64,000 bases of DNA from Cryobacterium sp. CG_9.6 (lineage in GTDB: Bacteria; Actinomycetota; Actinomycetes; Actinomycetales; Microbacteriaceae): contig NZ_JARXUZ010000001.1 of NCBI RefSeq assembly GCF_029893365.1, positions 2,976,001 through 3,040,000 on the forward strand, written 5' to 3'. This document shows positions 40,391 through 52,975 of the stretch, in pieces. Position 1 is the stretch's first letter. Each line of letters begins with the position of its first letter. Made by a program: the position numbers and the translations under genes. The notes beneath the pieces were generated by a model, which ran no database searches, was not told the origin of the DNA, and saw nothing but the letters and a program-made list of their open reading frames with translations.

Positions 40391-40422
40391 ACGTGGGGTG
40401 CCGCCTGTGCGACACCCCACGT
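40391..40422 (-). terminator. Stem-loop between pilA and the minor pilins (set 2)
   Basis: ACGTGGGGTG (40391-40400) and CACCCCACGT (40413-40422) form a perfect 10-bp stem with a 12-nt loop just after pilA. The sequence differs from the set 1 hairpin but the position is the same, which argues for selection on structure. Confidence 0.6.
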
Positions 40423-40481
40423 TGGTGAAACCCGGTGAGAGCCCGTTCGGGCAGGCCACTAACCGAGATTGGCCTCAGGCG

Positions 40482-40892
40482 TTAGGGGCACGCGCCGGCC
40501 ACGGCGCCGCCGGTCGACAGGATGTGGAAGGCGTTGGTGGTGGAGCTCACGGCGTTCAGGCAAAAGCTAGTTCCGCCGGTGGGGATAGTCATGGTCACGC
40601 CGGACGTGCCGGAGAAACCATAGGCGGTGAGAGCGGTGGCAACGACCGTGGATGTGCCCGCGGGAGTATCCACGAGGTAGCTTACGTACGCCACCTTGGC
40701 GTTGCCGAGGTCGGACTTGGCGCCGGCATCTTTGGCCTGGTCCTGCTGGCTGAGGAAGATGGGGATGGCGATCGCGGCCAGGATTCCGATGATGATCACA
40801 ACAACGAGTAGCTCGATGAGCGTGAACCCCTGGTCTTCTTTGTTGAGGGACGCACGCTTGCGGGCGAGCGGTCCGGTGAACGTACTGAACAT
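40482..40892 (-). CDS. pilA: Type IV major pilin PilA (set 2)
   Basis: A 136-residue prepilin from ATG 40892. The leader and stalk (ARKRASLNKEDQG, then FTLIELLVVVIIIGILAAIA) match the set 1 pilin almost base for base. The surface half differs: YLVDTPAGTSTVVATALTAY with cysteines in TSFCLNAV and the C-terminal ACP. It heads the second gene set and lies about 160 bp downstream of the rpoC terminator. The two pilins could form distinct fibres or a mixed fibre. Confidence 0.94.
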   Translation of the reverse strand: MFSTFTGPLARKRASLNKEDQGFTLIELLVVVIIIGILAAIAIPIFLSQQDQAKDAGAKSDLGNAKVAYVSYLVDTPAGTSTVVATALTAYGFSGTSGVTMTIPTGGTSFCLNAVSSTTNAFHILSTGGAVAGACP

Positions 40893-40981
40893 GCGGGGGG
40901 TCCTTCTGTGAGTGTTGGCGGTGAGCGCCCGCCCACCTAGTTCGAGCCTACGCACTCGCCGCCGAAAACGTGAGGAATCCT

Positions 40982-41023
40982 TAAATAAAAAGCCCCAAAA
41001 AAGGGGGCAATTTCTATTTGATG
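40982..41023 (-). repeat. Remnant of the pilC 3' end and terminator upstream of pilA set 2
   Basis: Reading leftward, CATCAAATAG (41023-41014) matches the last codons of pilC (ATC AAA then stop), although no pilC stands here. It is followed by GCCCC, a T-rich loop, GGGGC (41008-40992) and a T-run, which parallels the pilC terminator at 31066-31092. I interpret this as the scar of the duplication that produced the second gene set. The hairpin may still terminate transcription coming from rpoC. Confidence 0.55.
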
Positions 41024-41046
41024 CCGTCACAGCCGCAGGACGGACA

Positions 41047-41080
41047 CAAAAAGGCCCCCATCCGAAGATGAGGGCCTTTT
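41047..41080 (-). terminator. Intrinsic terminator of rpoC
   Basis: GGCCCCCATC (41053-41062) and GATGAGGGCC (41067-41076) pair with one mismatch around a 4-nt loop reading TTCG on the transcribed strand. This is followed leftward by a run of T (A-run 41048-41052). The build is similar to the tuf terminator. Confidence 0.9.
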
Positions 41081-41093
41081 CGTGTATCAGGTG

Positions 41094-44990
<3,897 letters not shown>

Positions 44991-45031
44991 TTTCTCTCCC
45001 TTGGAAAGTATTCGAGTCTCGGTGGCCGGGC

Positions 45032-48000
45032 TTAGATGTCGTCAATGGATGACGACTCAAACCGGGTGGAAATGTTGATTCCGAGCTCCTCCGCTGCACG
45101 GAAGACCTCGTCATCCGTGTCGCGCAGGCTCACTGCGGTGCCATCGGCCGAGAGAACCTCGACGTTCAAGCAGAGCGACTGCATTTCCTTGATGAGCACC
45201 TTGAAGCTCTCGGGGATACCGGGCTCCTGGATGTTCTCACCCTTGACGATGGCTTCGTACACCTTGACGCGGCCGAGAATATCGTCCGACTTGATCGTCA
45301 GGAGCTCCTGAAGTGCGTAAGCAGCTCCATATGCTTCGAGCGCCCACACCTCCATCTCTCCGAAACGCTGTCCACCGAACTGCGCCTTACCACCCAGCGG
45401 CTGCTGCGTGATCATGGAGTACGGACCCGTCGAACGAGCGTGAATCTTGTCATCGACGAGGTGGTGGAGCTTCAGGATGTACATGTAGCCGACAGAGACC
45501 GGGTTCGGGAACGGCTCACCTGAGCGGCCGTCGAAGAGCTGGGTCTTGCCTGAGGAACCGATGAGGCGTTCGCCATCGCGGGTCGGGATCGTGGATTCCA
45601 GAAGGCCCTCGATTTCGATCTCGAGCGCACCGTCGAAGACCGGAGTTGCAACCTTCGTGCCGGGTGCGGCGCTGAAGGCGTGCTCGGGAAGGCGAGCAGC
45701 CCATTTCGGCTTACCCTCGACGTTCCAGCCCTGCTTCGCGATCCACCCGAGGTGGGTCTCGAGAACCTGACCGAAGTTCATTCGTCCCGGGATACCCAGC
45801 GGGTTCAGGATGATGTCAACCGGGGTTCCATCGGCGAGGAACGGCATGTCCTCGATCGGCAGAATACGGGAGATGACACCCTTGTTACCGTGACGACCGG
45901 CGAGCTTGTCACCCTCGGTGATCTTGCGCTTCTGGGCAATGAAGACCACAACGCGCTGGTTGACGCCCGAGCCGAGCTCGTCGTCGCCATCCTGCGAATC
46001 GAAGACCTTGACACCAATGATCGTGCCGCGCTCACCGTGGGGAACCTTCAGGCTCGTGTCGCGAACTTCACGGCTCTTCTCGTTGAAGATGGCACGCAGC
46101 AGGCGCTCCTCAGCAGACAGCTCGGTCTCGCCCTTGGGCGTGACCTTGCCAACGAGGATGTCGCCGGGGCGAACCTCGGCTCCGATGCGAATGATGCCAC
46201 GCTCGTCGAGGTCGGCGAGGAAGTCCGGCGAGACGTTGGGAAGGTCGCGAGTGATCTCTTCCTTACCCAACTTGGTGTCGCGGGCATCCACTTCGTACTC
46301 TTCGATGTGAATCGAGGAGAGGGTGTCGTCCTTGACCAGGTTCTGGCTCAGGATGATGGCGTCCTCGAAGTTGTAGCCTTCCCACGGCATGAATGCCACG
46401 AGAAGGTTCTTTCCGAGTGCAACCTCGCCCTGGTCCGTTGCCGGGCCATCAGCGATGACCTCGCCAGCTTCGATGCGCTCGCCAGCGTTCACGATGACGC
46501 GGTGGTTGAAGCTCGTGCCCTGGTTGGAGCGCGAGAACTTGCGCAGGTAGTACGTCTGCGTTCCGCCCTCATCGAGCTGAATGGTGACGACGTCTGCCGA
46601 TACCTCAGCAACCACACCGGCCTTGTCGGCGGTGAGCACGTCACCGGCGTCGATGGCTGTGTAGCCCTCCATGCCGGTTCCCACGAGCGGGCTGTCGCTG
46701 ATGAGCAGCGGGACAGCCTGACGCTGCATGTTGGCACCCATGAGTGCGCGGTTTGCATCGTCGTGGTCGAGGAACGGAATGAGCGAGGTTCCAACCGACA
46801 CCATCTGGCGCGGCGACACGTCCATGTAGCCGATCTCTTCCGCGGGGAAGAGGTCAACCTCTCCACCCTTCTTACGGGCGAGAACGCGGTCTTCCGCAAA
46901 GTGCGAGTCCTTGGTCAACGGGGCGTTGGCCTGGGCGACGATGAAGTCGTCCTCTTCGCTGGCGGTGAGGTAGTCGATCGTCTCGGTGACCTTGTTGGCC
47001 ACAACGCGACGGTACGGCGTCTCGATGAAACCGAAGGCGTTGATTCGCGCGAACGAGGCGAGCGAACCAATCAGGCCAATGTTCGGGCCTTCCGGGGTCT
47101 CAATGGGGCACATGCGGCCGTAGTGCGAGGGGTGAACGTCTCGCACCTCGACGCCGGCGCGGTCACGGGACAGTCCACCCGGGCCCAGCGCAGACAGACG
47201 ACGCTTGTGCGTCAGTCCTGCGAGCGGGTTGTTCTGGTCCATGAACTGTGACAGCTGCGAGGTACCGAAGAACTCCTTGATCGCAGCGACGACGGGGCGC
47301 ACGTTGATCAGGGTCTGCGGGGTGATCGCTTCGATGTCCTGCGTGGTCATGCGCTCGCGAACGACGCGCTCCATGCGGGACAGACCGGTGCGAACCTGGT
47401 TCTGAATGAGCTCGCCCACGGCACGAATACGACGGTTACCGAAGTGGTCGATGTCGTCGATGTCGATCGAGATGTCGGTCTGCTTGCCCTCGCGCACACC
47501 AGCAATGGTGTTGCGGTTGTCGTGCAGCGACACCAGGTACTTGATGGTGGCCAGGATGTCCTGGAGCGTCAGTACGGAGTCGCTGAGCGGAGCCTCAAGG
47601 CCGAGCTTGCGGTTGATCTTGTAACGACCAACCTTGGCCAGGTCGTAACGCTTCGAGTTGAAGAAGAAGTTGTCCAGCAGAGCGCGGGCAGCCTCGGCGG
47701 CAACCTGCTCTCCGGGGCGCAGCTTGCGGTAGATGTCCTTGAGGGCTTCTTCCTTCGTGAGGATGTTGTCCTTCTCAAGGGTGAGCTCGATGGACGCGAA
47801 GCCCTTGAACTCTTCGAGAATCTCTTCGCTCGTGAGGCCGAGGGCCTTGAGGAAGACGGTGACGGACTGCTTGCGCTTGCGGTCGATGCGAACACCAACC
47901 TGGTCGCGCTTGTCAATCTCGAACTCCAGCCATGCACCACGGCTCGGAATCACGCGAGCGGAGTAGATGTCCTTGTCGGACGTCTTCTCCTGCTGGCGGT

Positions 48001-48523
48001 CGAAGTACACGCCGGGCGAACGCACCAGCTGCGACACGACGACACGCTCGGTGCCGTTGATCACAAAGGTGCCCTTGGGCGTCATCAGCGGGAAGTCGCC
48101 CATGAACACGGTCTGAGTCTTGATCTCACCGGTGAGGTGGTTCATGAACTCGGCGTTCACATAGAGGGGTGCGGAGTAGGTCTTACCCTTTTCCTTGCAC
48201 TCATCAATGGTGTACTTCTCCGGCTCAAGCTCCGGGTTGGTGAAGGAGAGCTGCATCGTCTCGCCGAGGTCCTCGATGGGAGAGATCTCTTCAAAGATCT
48301 CATCGAGTCCGGTGCGATTGGGCAGGTCCTGGCGTCCGGCCTTCTGGGCTTCAGCGACGCGCTTCTTCCAGATGTCGTTGCCAACGAGCCAGTCAAAGCT
48401 CTCGGTCTGCAAGGCAAGCAGGTCCGGAACAGTGAGGTGGTCGCTAATCTTCGCGAACGAAAGACGCTCAGCTGAGCGGCCGTTCTTGGGTGAGTTGGTG
48501 GTTGCGTTGCGCGCAGCAGCCAA
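45032..48523 (-). CDS. rpoB: DNA-directed RNA polymerase beta subunit
   Basis: A 1163-residue subunit. The rifampicin region [20 protein letters not shown], then [11 protein letters not shown], shows no classical resistance substitution. Also seen are [17 protein letters not shown] and [12 protein letters not shown]. It starts with TTG at 48523 ([15 protein letters not shown]); GGAGG lies 8 bases upstream. A promoter-like pair lies about 140 bp upstream. It is co-transcribed with rpoC. Confidence 0.98.
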   Translation of the reverse strand: MAAARNATTNSPKNGRSAERLSFAKISDHLTVPDLLALQTESFDWLVGNDIWKKRVAEAQKAGRQDLPNRTGLDEIFEEISPIEDLGETMQLSFTNPELEPEKYTIDECKEKGKTYSAPLYVNAEFMNHLTGEIKTQTVFMGDFPLMTPKGTFVINGTERVVVSQLVRSPGVYFDRQQEKTSDKDIYSARVIPSRGAWLEFEIDKRDQVGVRIDRKRKQSVTVFLKALGLTSEEILEEFKGFASIELTLEKDNILTKEEALKDIYRKLRPGEQVAAEAARALLDNFFFNSKRYDLAKVGRYKINRKLGLEAPLSDSVLTLQDILATIKYLVSLHDNRNTIAGVREGKQTDISIDIDDIDHFGNRRIRAVGELIQNQVRTGLSRMERVVRERMTTQDIEAITPQTLINVRPVVAAIKEFFGTSQLSQFMDQNNPLAGLTHKRRLSALGPGGLSRDRAGVEVRDVHPSHYGRMCPIETPEGPNIGLIGSLASFARINAFGFIETPYRRVVANKVTETIDYLTASEEDDFIVAQANAPLTKDSHFAEDRVLARKKGGEVDLFPAEEIGYMDVSPRQMVSVGTSLIPFLDHDDANRALMGANMQRQAVPLLISDSPLVGTGMEGYTAIDAGDVLTADKAGVVAEVSADVVTIQLDEGGTQTYYLRKFSRSNQGTSFNHRVIVNAGERIEAGEVIADGPATDQGEVALGKNLLVAFMPWEGYNFEDAIILSQNLVKDDTLSSIHIEEYEVDARDTKLGKEEITRDLPNVSPDFLADLDERGIIRIGAEVRPGDILVGKVTPKGETELSAEERLLRAIFNEKSREVRDTSLKVPHGERGTIIGVKVFDSQDGDDELGSGVNQRVVVFIAQKRKITEGDKLAGRHGNKGVISRILPIEDMPFLADGTPVDIILNPLGIPGRMNFGQVLETHLGWIAKQGWNVEGKPKWAARLPEHAFSAAPGTKVATPVFDGALEIEIEGLLESTIPTRDGERLIGSSGKTQLFDGRSGEPFPNPVSVGYMYILKLHHLVDDKIHARSTGPYSMITQQPLGGKAQFGGQRFGEMEVWALEAYGAAYALQELLTIKSDDILGRVKVYEAIVKGENIQEPGIPESFKVLIKEMQSLCLNVEVLSADGTAVSLRDTDDEVFRAAEELGINISTRFESSSIDDI

Positions 48524-48664
48524 GGAAATAACCTCCGTGGACCCCGTCAGGTCTAGTTACTGTTATTGGGTGAGGACTCCAACAGACCCTGTGCAATAAA
48601 TCTTTGCAAGGAATGTGCCGCAAGGTGGCTTGAGCACGCAAAGCCGACCGCAATATGAAGGCAG

Positions 48665-48691
48665 AGTTTAGTCTGGGAGCGCAAGGGTCAA
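48665..48691 (-). promoter_or_regulatory. Candidate promoter of rpoBC
   Basis: Leftward -35 TTGACC (48691-48686) and -10 TAAACT (48670-48665) are separated by 15 bp, slightly short. It would give a leader of roughly 130 nt before rpoB. Confidence 0.4.
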
Positions 48692-48727
48692 CTATACGGG
48701 CCTGTCCACGTGATGTCTACTCCTTTG

Positions 48728-48756
48728 TTGACCTTTTCTGGATTCTCGGGTATAAC
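48728..48756 (+). promoter_or_regulatory. Promoter of the spermidine-synthase-like gene
   Basis: TTGACC (48728-48733), a 17-bp spacer, then TATAAC (48751-48756): a near-consensus sigma-A promoter about 57 bp upstream of the ATG at 48813, divergent from rpoB. A short overlapping frame starts at 48797 (MSSERNE, stop 48818-48820). Confidence 0.7.
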
Positions 48757-48812
48757 CCAGTTTCTGCTCCGTTGCGGGAGGGCGCAGACTGGGGGTATGA
48801 GTAGCGAGCGTA

Positions 48813-49682
48813 ATGAGTAGGGGCGAGGCGGAGCATCCGTCGGTCGTATTGAAGCTGAGCGGACACCTGGCCGTGATTGAACCCGACCGGTTCACCCCGG
48901 GCAGCTTTCAACTGGTGGTGGACGGCACGCCGCAGTCGCACGTGAACCTGGAGCACCCCGATGAGCTGTTCTTTGAGTACATTCAGCGCATCGGGCACGT
49001 GATCGACCTGCTGGGCGACCCGCACGAGCCGATCACCGCCGTGCACCTGGGTGCGGGGGCGCTGACCCTCCCCCGCTACGTGGAGGCGACGCGGCCCGGA
49101 TCGCGCCAGCAGGTGGTGGAGATCGAGAGCGACCTGATCGACCTCGTGCGCGCCGAGCTGCCGTGGGACAAGCGCGCCCAGCTGCGCGTGCGTCACGGCG
49201 ACGCCCGCGAGGTGCTTGGAAAGCTGCCCCCCGGCCTGCACGGAACCGTGGACCTCGTGGTGGTGGACATTTTTTCGGGAGCACGCACGCCCAAGCACGT
49301 GACCAGCCGGGAATTCTTTGCGCTCACCTCTCCTCTGCTGTCGCAGCGCGGCGTGGTGGCCGTGAATGTGGCCGACGGGCCGGGGCTGGCGTTCGCGCGC
49401 GGACAGGCCGCGACGCTGTCGGCCGTATTCGAGCACGTGATCGGGTTCGCCGAGACGCAGGTGCTGAAGGGGCGTCGGTTTGGCAATATCGTGTTCATCG
49501 CGGCGCACACACCCATTGACCTGAACTGGATTCCGCAGCTGCTGGCCAACGGGCCGCATCCGGCCAAGGTGATCGAGGGTACGGAGCTTGCACAGTTCAT
49601 GGCCGGATCGCTGGTGGCCACGGACGATACCTCCACGCAGTCTCCGTTGCCGGGACGCACGGTCTTTCAGATCGGGCACTAG
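48813..49682 (+). CDS. Spermidine-synthase-like methyltransferase-fold protein
   Basis: A 289-residue soluble protein with a Rossmann fold of the spermidine synthase superfamily. The cofactor loop is AVHLGAGALTLPRYVEATRP, then VVEIESDLIDLVRAELP, RHGDAREVL and the catalytic-type segment VDLVVVDIFSGARTPKHVTS. Similar actinobacterial proteins lack evidence of polyamine synthesis, so the substrate is unknown. It is monocistronic behind its own promoter. The IS copy begins 92 bp downstream. Confidence 0.75.
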   Translation: MSRGEAEHPSVVLKLSGHLAVIEPDRFTPGSFQLVVDGTPQSHVNLEHPDELFFEYIQRIGHVIDLLGDPHEPITAVHLGAGALTLPRYVEATRPGSRQQVVEIESDLIDLVRAELPWDKRAQLRVRHGDAREVLGKLPPGLHGTVDLVVVDIFSGARTPKHVTSREFFALTSPLLSQRGVVAVNVADGPGLAFARGQAATLSAVFEHVIGFAETQVLKGRRFGNIVFIAAHTPIDLNWIPQLLANGPHPAKVIEGTELAQFMAGSLVATDDTSTQSPLPGRTVFQIGH

Positions 49683-49834
49683 CCGGCCTGGCCCCCCTGG
49701 CCGCTACCGAAACGGGTGGCCGCGCCCCAGACGGGCCGCCGCCGCCACCGACATGGGCGCGCGCTACGGTAACGCGTTAGTTGCCATGATGGTCGTGAGA
49801 CATCGTGGTGACGGACGCTGAATCGGAGCAGGAC

Positions 49835-50290
49835 ATGAATGATATGGCGATAGGTCGAACGAGAAATGGTGGGCGGTCGTTTCCGTTGGCGTTTCGGATT
49901 GAGTACATACGCCGCTGGGATGAGTGCGTGGAACGAGGCGCGAAGGTGCGGTTACTGCGCGAGTTCGACTTGGCAAAGGGCACGGTGAATCGTTGGCTGA
50001 GGGCTCGCGACGATGGAGAATGGACGGCATCGATGGTCGCAACGTCAGAGAGGTCACCACAAAGAATGGACAATCGCGATCGTGCGGAGTTGGCGCGGCT
50101 GCGGATGGAAAACGAGGCTTTGAAGAAGAAGGTCGCGCAGTCCGAAGCAGCACAACAAATCTTGGGAAAAGCATTCGAGCTCTTGGACGGGATCACCACC
50201 CGCTCGAACGAGGAACAAACACCGATCCCACCAGCGTTGATGAGCGCGGGCGAGTACGCGGCGTGGCTGAAACGAAGCAAGCTGTCCTGA
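49835..50290 (+). CDS. IS3-family transposase OrfA (copy 1)
   Basis: A 151-residue DNA-binding subunit. The HTH region FPLAFRIEYIRRWDE...LLREFDLAKGTVNRWLRA is followed by a leucine-zipper-like coiled coil, RAELARLRMENEALKKKVAQ. ATG 49835 is chosen because GGAG lies 6 bases upstream. Near its 3' end a G GGA AAA heptamer allows a -1 shift into OrfB. Confidence 0.88.
   Translation: MNDMAIGRTRNGGRSFPLAFRIEYIRRWDECVERGAKVRLLREFDLAKGTVNRWLRARDDGEWTASMVATSERSPQRMDNRDRAELARLRMENEALKKKVAQSEAAQQILGKAFELLDGITTRSNEEQTPIPPALMSAGEYAAWLKRSKLS
50164..50208 (+). promoter_or_regulatory. Predicted programmed -1 frameshift signal (copy 1)
   Basis: In the OrfA frame the heptamer G GGA AAA (50164-50170) fits X XXY YYZ. 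The OrfB frame is open from this point. A stem TTCGAGC (50174-50180) / GCTCGAA (50202-50208) follows 3 nt downstream and could stimulate slippage to make the OrfAB transposase. Confidence 0.6.
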
Positions 50291-51303
50291 CCTTGACGGT
50301 CACGGCACTGGCCCAAGAAATGGCGATGCCGATCGTGGACGCATGTCGTCTGGTCGGGATGCCACGGTCAACGTATTACCGGCTCAGCCGTGGCTACCAG
50401 CACTACCGCCCCGTGGCTGAGGCGATCCCGCACCGCGAACGCCGGCAACCCGCAGCCTTGGACACGCACGAGCGCGCCACGATACTCTCCGTGCTCTGCG
50501 AGCCGAAATATGAAGACAAATCGGTGGTGCAAACGTACTGGCACGCCTTCGACGCCGGGACTCTCGCGTGTTCGCAGCGCACGTTCTACCGGGTCGCCAA
50601 CGCTCACCGCCTGGTCGGGGATCGTCGACGCACCCGAACCCCGCGCTCCCCGTCACCGCGCACTCCGGCCGTCGCGACGCTCAAGCCCGGGGATTTGTGG
50701 TCGTGGGACATCACCGAATTGAACGGACCCAGCTACCACGATCGGTACTACCTTTACCTGATCATTGACGTGTTCTCGCGTTACCCCATTGGCTGGTGCA
50801 TCGAGACTTACATCTCGAAGAAACGCGCTGTGACACTGTTCACCGACGCGATCGCCACCCACGGCGCCCCCACAGTCGTGCACTCCGACAACGGGTCCTC
50901 CATGCGCTCCACAGACCTCATCAACGCCCTCGAGAGCAACGGCATCATCACCTCGTACTCTCGCCCCCGGGTCAGCGACGACAACCCCTTCTCAGAATCA
51001 CTGTTCAAGACCATCAAGTACGACCCCAGCTCCCCGGACCGATTCGATCACCGCGATCACGCCCGCCAATGGACCAAGGACTTCTTGGACCTGTATGCCA
51101 CCCAACACCGCCACAGCGGTCTCGGCCGGCACACCCCAGCATCCGTCTTTGACGGCACCGCCCACCTCATCCACGCGCAACGACAACGGGCACTGGACGC
51201 CTACTACGCCCAGCACCCCACACGCTTCCGCCAACCACCCACAGCACCACCACTACCCCAACCCACAGGCATCAACACCCACCTACTGTCTCAAGCAGGT
51301 TGA
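50263..51303 (+). CDS. IS3-family transposase OrfB, DDE integrase (copy 1)
   Basis: The catalytic part of the transposase, 346 residues from GTG 50263; probably also made as an OrfAB fusion by frameshifting. The rve core shows all three acidic residues: SWDITELNG, VVHSDNGSS and FSESLFKTIKY. The N-terminal HTH_21-like region has MPRSTYYRLSRGY. It ends with QHRHSGLGRHTPASVF. The frame is intact, so the element may be active. Confidence 0.9.
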   Translation: MAETKQAVLTLTVTALAQEMAMPIVDACRLVGMPRSTYYRLSRGYQHYRPVAEAIPHRERRQPAALDTHERATILSVLCEPKYEDKSVVQTYWHAFDAGTLACSQRTFYRVANAHRLVGDRRRTRTPRSPSPRTPAVATLKPGDLWSWDITELNGPSYHDRYYLYLIIDVFSRYPIGWCIETYISKKRAVTLFTDAIATHGAPTVVHSDNGSSMRSTDLINALESNGIITSYSRPRVSDDNPFSESLFKTIKYDPSSPDRFDHRDHARQWTKDFLDLYATQHRHSGLGRHTPASVFDGTAHLIHAQRQRALDAYYAQHPTRFRQPPTAPPLPQPTGINTHLLSQAG

Positions 51304-51312
51304 CAACTACCG

Positions 51313-51443
51313 AACCGGCGTAGCGGCCACCGATGTGGGGCGCGGCGGCGCGCGAGAACCGGCGCGCCCACCGATTTCGGGCGCGGCCACGGGTGCAGGC
51401 CCGACGGGGTCACCCGCCACCCACGCCGCGATACCCTGAAGCA
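51313..51443. repeat. REP-like palindromic DNA right of IS copy 1
   Basis: A GC-rich stretch with GGCGTAGCGGCCACCGATGT and then GCGCGCCCACCGATTTCGGG. It carries the right arm of the hairpin interrupted by the IS, plus a second similar palindrome. No gene is seen. Confidence 0.5.
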
Positions 51444-51977
51444 ATGAGCAACGCACCCTCGCAGCAGAAGTACCAGGTTCGCTTCGACTGGGGTCAGGCC
51501 GGGTGCGACGCCCTCGCCCCGCTCGCCGACGTGGTCGTGGTCGTAGACGTTCTCTCCGAACCGGATGCCTCGGCGCCCGTCATGCACGTGCCCCCCGGCA
51601 CGCGGGTGATCGCGGCCGGTTTCGGCAATCGCAGTGCCGTGGCGGAGTGGGTCGTGGCCCGCCAGGCCGAAAAGGGTGACCGATTCTCCGTGGCTGTCAT
51701 TGCGGCCGGGGGACTGCGCAACGATGGCACTCTGCGGTTCGCGGTCGAAGACTATCTGGCCAGCGGCGCCGCAATCGATGCGCTCATTGAGCTCGGGATC
51801 GATCACTGTTCGCCCGAGGCGGCGGCAGCATCCGCTTCGTTCGTGGGTCTGAAGCAGGCCGTGCGGCACCTGGTGAGCGCGTCCGAGAGCGGTCAGGCGC
51901 TCGTGGCTCTCGGCCGCGACGCCGAGGTGCGCCTTGCTGCCCAGCTCGATATCACGACAGACGTGGCCGCCAACTAG
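51444..51977 (+). CDS. ComB-like 2-phosphosulfolactate phosphatase family protein
   Basis: A 178-residue protein resembling the ComB family, which in methanogens dephosphorylates 2-phosphosulfolactate. Supportive segments are VRFDWGQAGC, VVVVVDVLSEPDA and AVIAAGGLRNDGTLRFAVED. It is shorter than archaeal ComB (about 230-240). This lineage does not make coenzyme M by any gene seen here, so the true substrate is unknown. ATG 51444 has only weak SD support. It lies next to IS copy 1. Confidence 0.65.
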   Translation: MSNAPSQQKYQVRFDWGQAGCDALAPLADVVVVVDVLSEPDASAPVMHVPPGTRVIAAGFGNRSAVAEWVVARQAEKGDRFSVAVIAAGGLRNDGTLRFAVEDYLASGAAIDALIELGIDHCSPEAAAASASFVGLKQAVRHLVSASESGQALVALGRDAEVRLAAQLDITTDVAAN

Positions 51978-51980
51978 CGA

Positions 51981-52367
51981 TTAGAGCGCAGCGACCGCAT
52001 CGATCTCCACGAGAAACTCGGGGTTCGCGAGGCCGGCCACGCGCAAAACCGTGACGGCGGTGGGATGCTGACCCCATTCCGACGCCGAGGCCGCGTATGC
52101 CTCACTCAGGTCGGCGCTTTCGGTGAGATGCACCGTCATTTTGGCCACGTTTTCCTGCGTCGCTCCCACCTCGGCGAGCACGGCGAGCAGGTTGCGTAGC
52201 GCCTGACGCGTCTGGCTGAGGGTGTCGGCGCCCACAATCCTGCCGCGCTGGTCGACGCCGTTCTGGCCGCCGATAAACATGAGGCGGCGGCCCGGATCCA
52301 CTAGGGTTCCCTGCGCGAACGCCACGTTGCGGTGCACGGATGCTGTGTTGATTTTTATGACCACCAT
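51981..52367 (-). CDS. RidA/YjgF-family protein
   Basis: A 128-residue protein of the Rid fold. True RidA members hydrolyse reactive enamine/imine intermediates of pyridoxal enzymes. The family pattern is seen in GRRLMFIGGQNGVDQRGRIV, QTRQALRNLLAVLAEVGAT, VAKMTVHLTESAD and C-terminal FLVEIDAVAAL. The catalytic arginine position before the last strand is not clearly canonical, so it may belong to a Rid4-7-type subgroup. ATG 52367 follows GAGGG at 8 bases. It is convergent with the ComB-like gene (3-bp gap). Confidence 0.8.
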   Translation of the reverse strand: MVVIKINTASVHRNVAFAQGTLVDPGRRLMFIGGQNGVDQRGRIVGADTLSQTRQALRNLLAVLAEVGATQENVAKMTVHLTESADLSEAYAASASEWGQHPTAVTVLRVAGLANPEFLVEIDAVAAL

Positions 52368-52480
52368 GGGGGTATCCCTCTCCCTCACGCGCGCTGCGCT
52401 CCTCTCAGTGAACTCGGGTTCGTCGCGCGCAGCAAGACCCCGTACGGAGTGTTTACACGTCTGCAACACCGCTGAACGCA

Positions 52481-52975
52481 TCATTGACCAGCGGATGCCG
52501 CAGCTCGGCGTCGCGCTGCCGCCGTGATTTCCCGATGTGCCCAGGTGATGGCATTTTCGGTGCGGAAACCGCGCCCGCAGAGCCCGCAGCTCAGGGGCCT
52601 GGTGGGTTTGCGATACCGGTAATGCGTGTGTCCGGCCGGGCACGACCCTACCCACGGAGCGAGTTCGTCGGCGATCTCGCCGTCGTGGGTGCGCTTGCCG
52701 TCGTAGCCGAGGTCGTGCGCCAGCTTCTTCCAGCGCGGGCCGTGCCCCGCGCGCGGACCCGCCATGGCATGCGCCACCTCGTGCAGCAGAATCTGGTGCA
52801 CATCGTCGTCGTCATACCGGGAGGCGAGGTACCGAGACACGCTAATGCGTTTGTGCGTGAAGTTGCACTGCCCCGCCCGCTTCTTAGCGTTGTCAAAGGC
52901 GAACGACCAGCTCGGGTCGAGGTGAAGCGCCATGAGCGCGTGGGCCCAGTGTCGCACCCGCACGAGATCAGCCAC
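52481..52975 (-). CDS. SprT-like zinc metalloprotease-fold protein
   Basis: A 164-residue protein. HEVAHAMAGPRAGHGPRW carries the HExxH zinc motif typical of SprT/Spartan-like proteins, followed by a zinc-ribbon-like C-terminus (CPAGHTHYRY, CGLCG). The GTG at 52975 is chosen because it gives the usual N-terminus (VADLVRVRHWAHALMALHLD) and only 8 bp overlap with the upstream lipoprotein gene; an ATG at 53041 would overlap by 74 bp. A role in DNA-protein crosslink repair is by analogy only. Confidence 0.8.
   Translation of the reverse strand: MADLVRVRHWAHALMALHLDPSWSFAFDNAKKRAGQCNFTHKRISVSRYLASRYDDDDVHQILLHEVAHAMAGPRAGHGPRWKKLAHDLGYDGKRTHDGEIADELAPWVGSCPAGHTHYRYRKPTRPLSCGLCGRGFRTENAITWAHREITAAARRRAAASAGQ

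Larger units (their letters stand above)
49775..51312 (+). mobile_element. IS3-family insertion sequence, copy 1
   Basis: A 1538-bp element identical in encoded proteins and length to the inverted copy at 56045-57582. The ends are CGTTAGTTGCCA (left) and TGACAACTACCG (right), imperfect 12-bp terminal inverted repeats with 10 of 12 matches. It is flanked by AACG on the left (49771-49774) and AACC on the right (51313-51316). These are not identical, but they are the reciprocal of those at copy 2. Outside these lie CGCTACGGT and GGCGTAGCG, the arms of a REP-like hairpin. It encodes OrfA and OrfB in a -1 relation. Confidence 0.9.

Noticed and set aside
45032..48523. Rifampicin or streptomycin resistance changes in rpoB or rpsL
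   Set aside because: The visible core motifs match susceptible-type sequences; the NPLA variant in RpoB is within normal actinobacterial variation.
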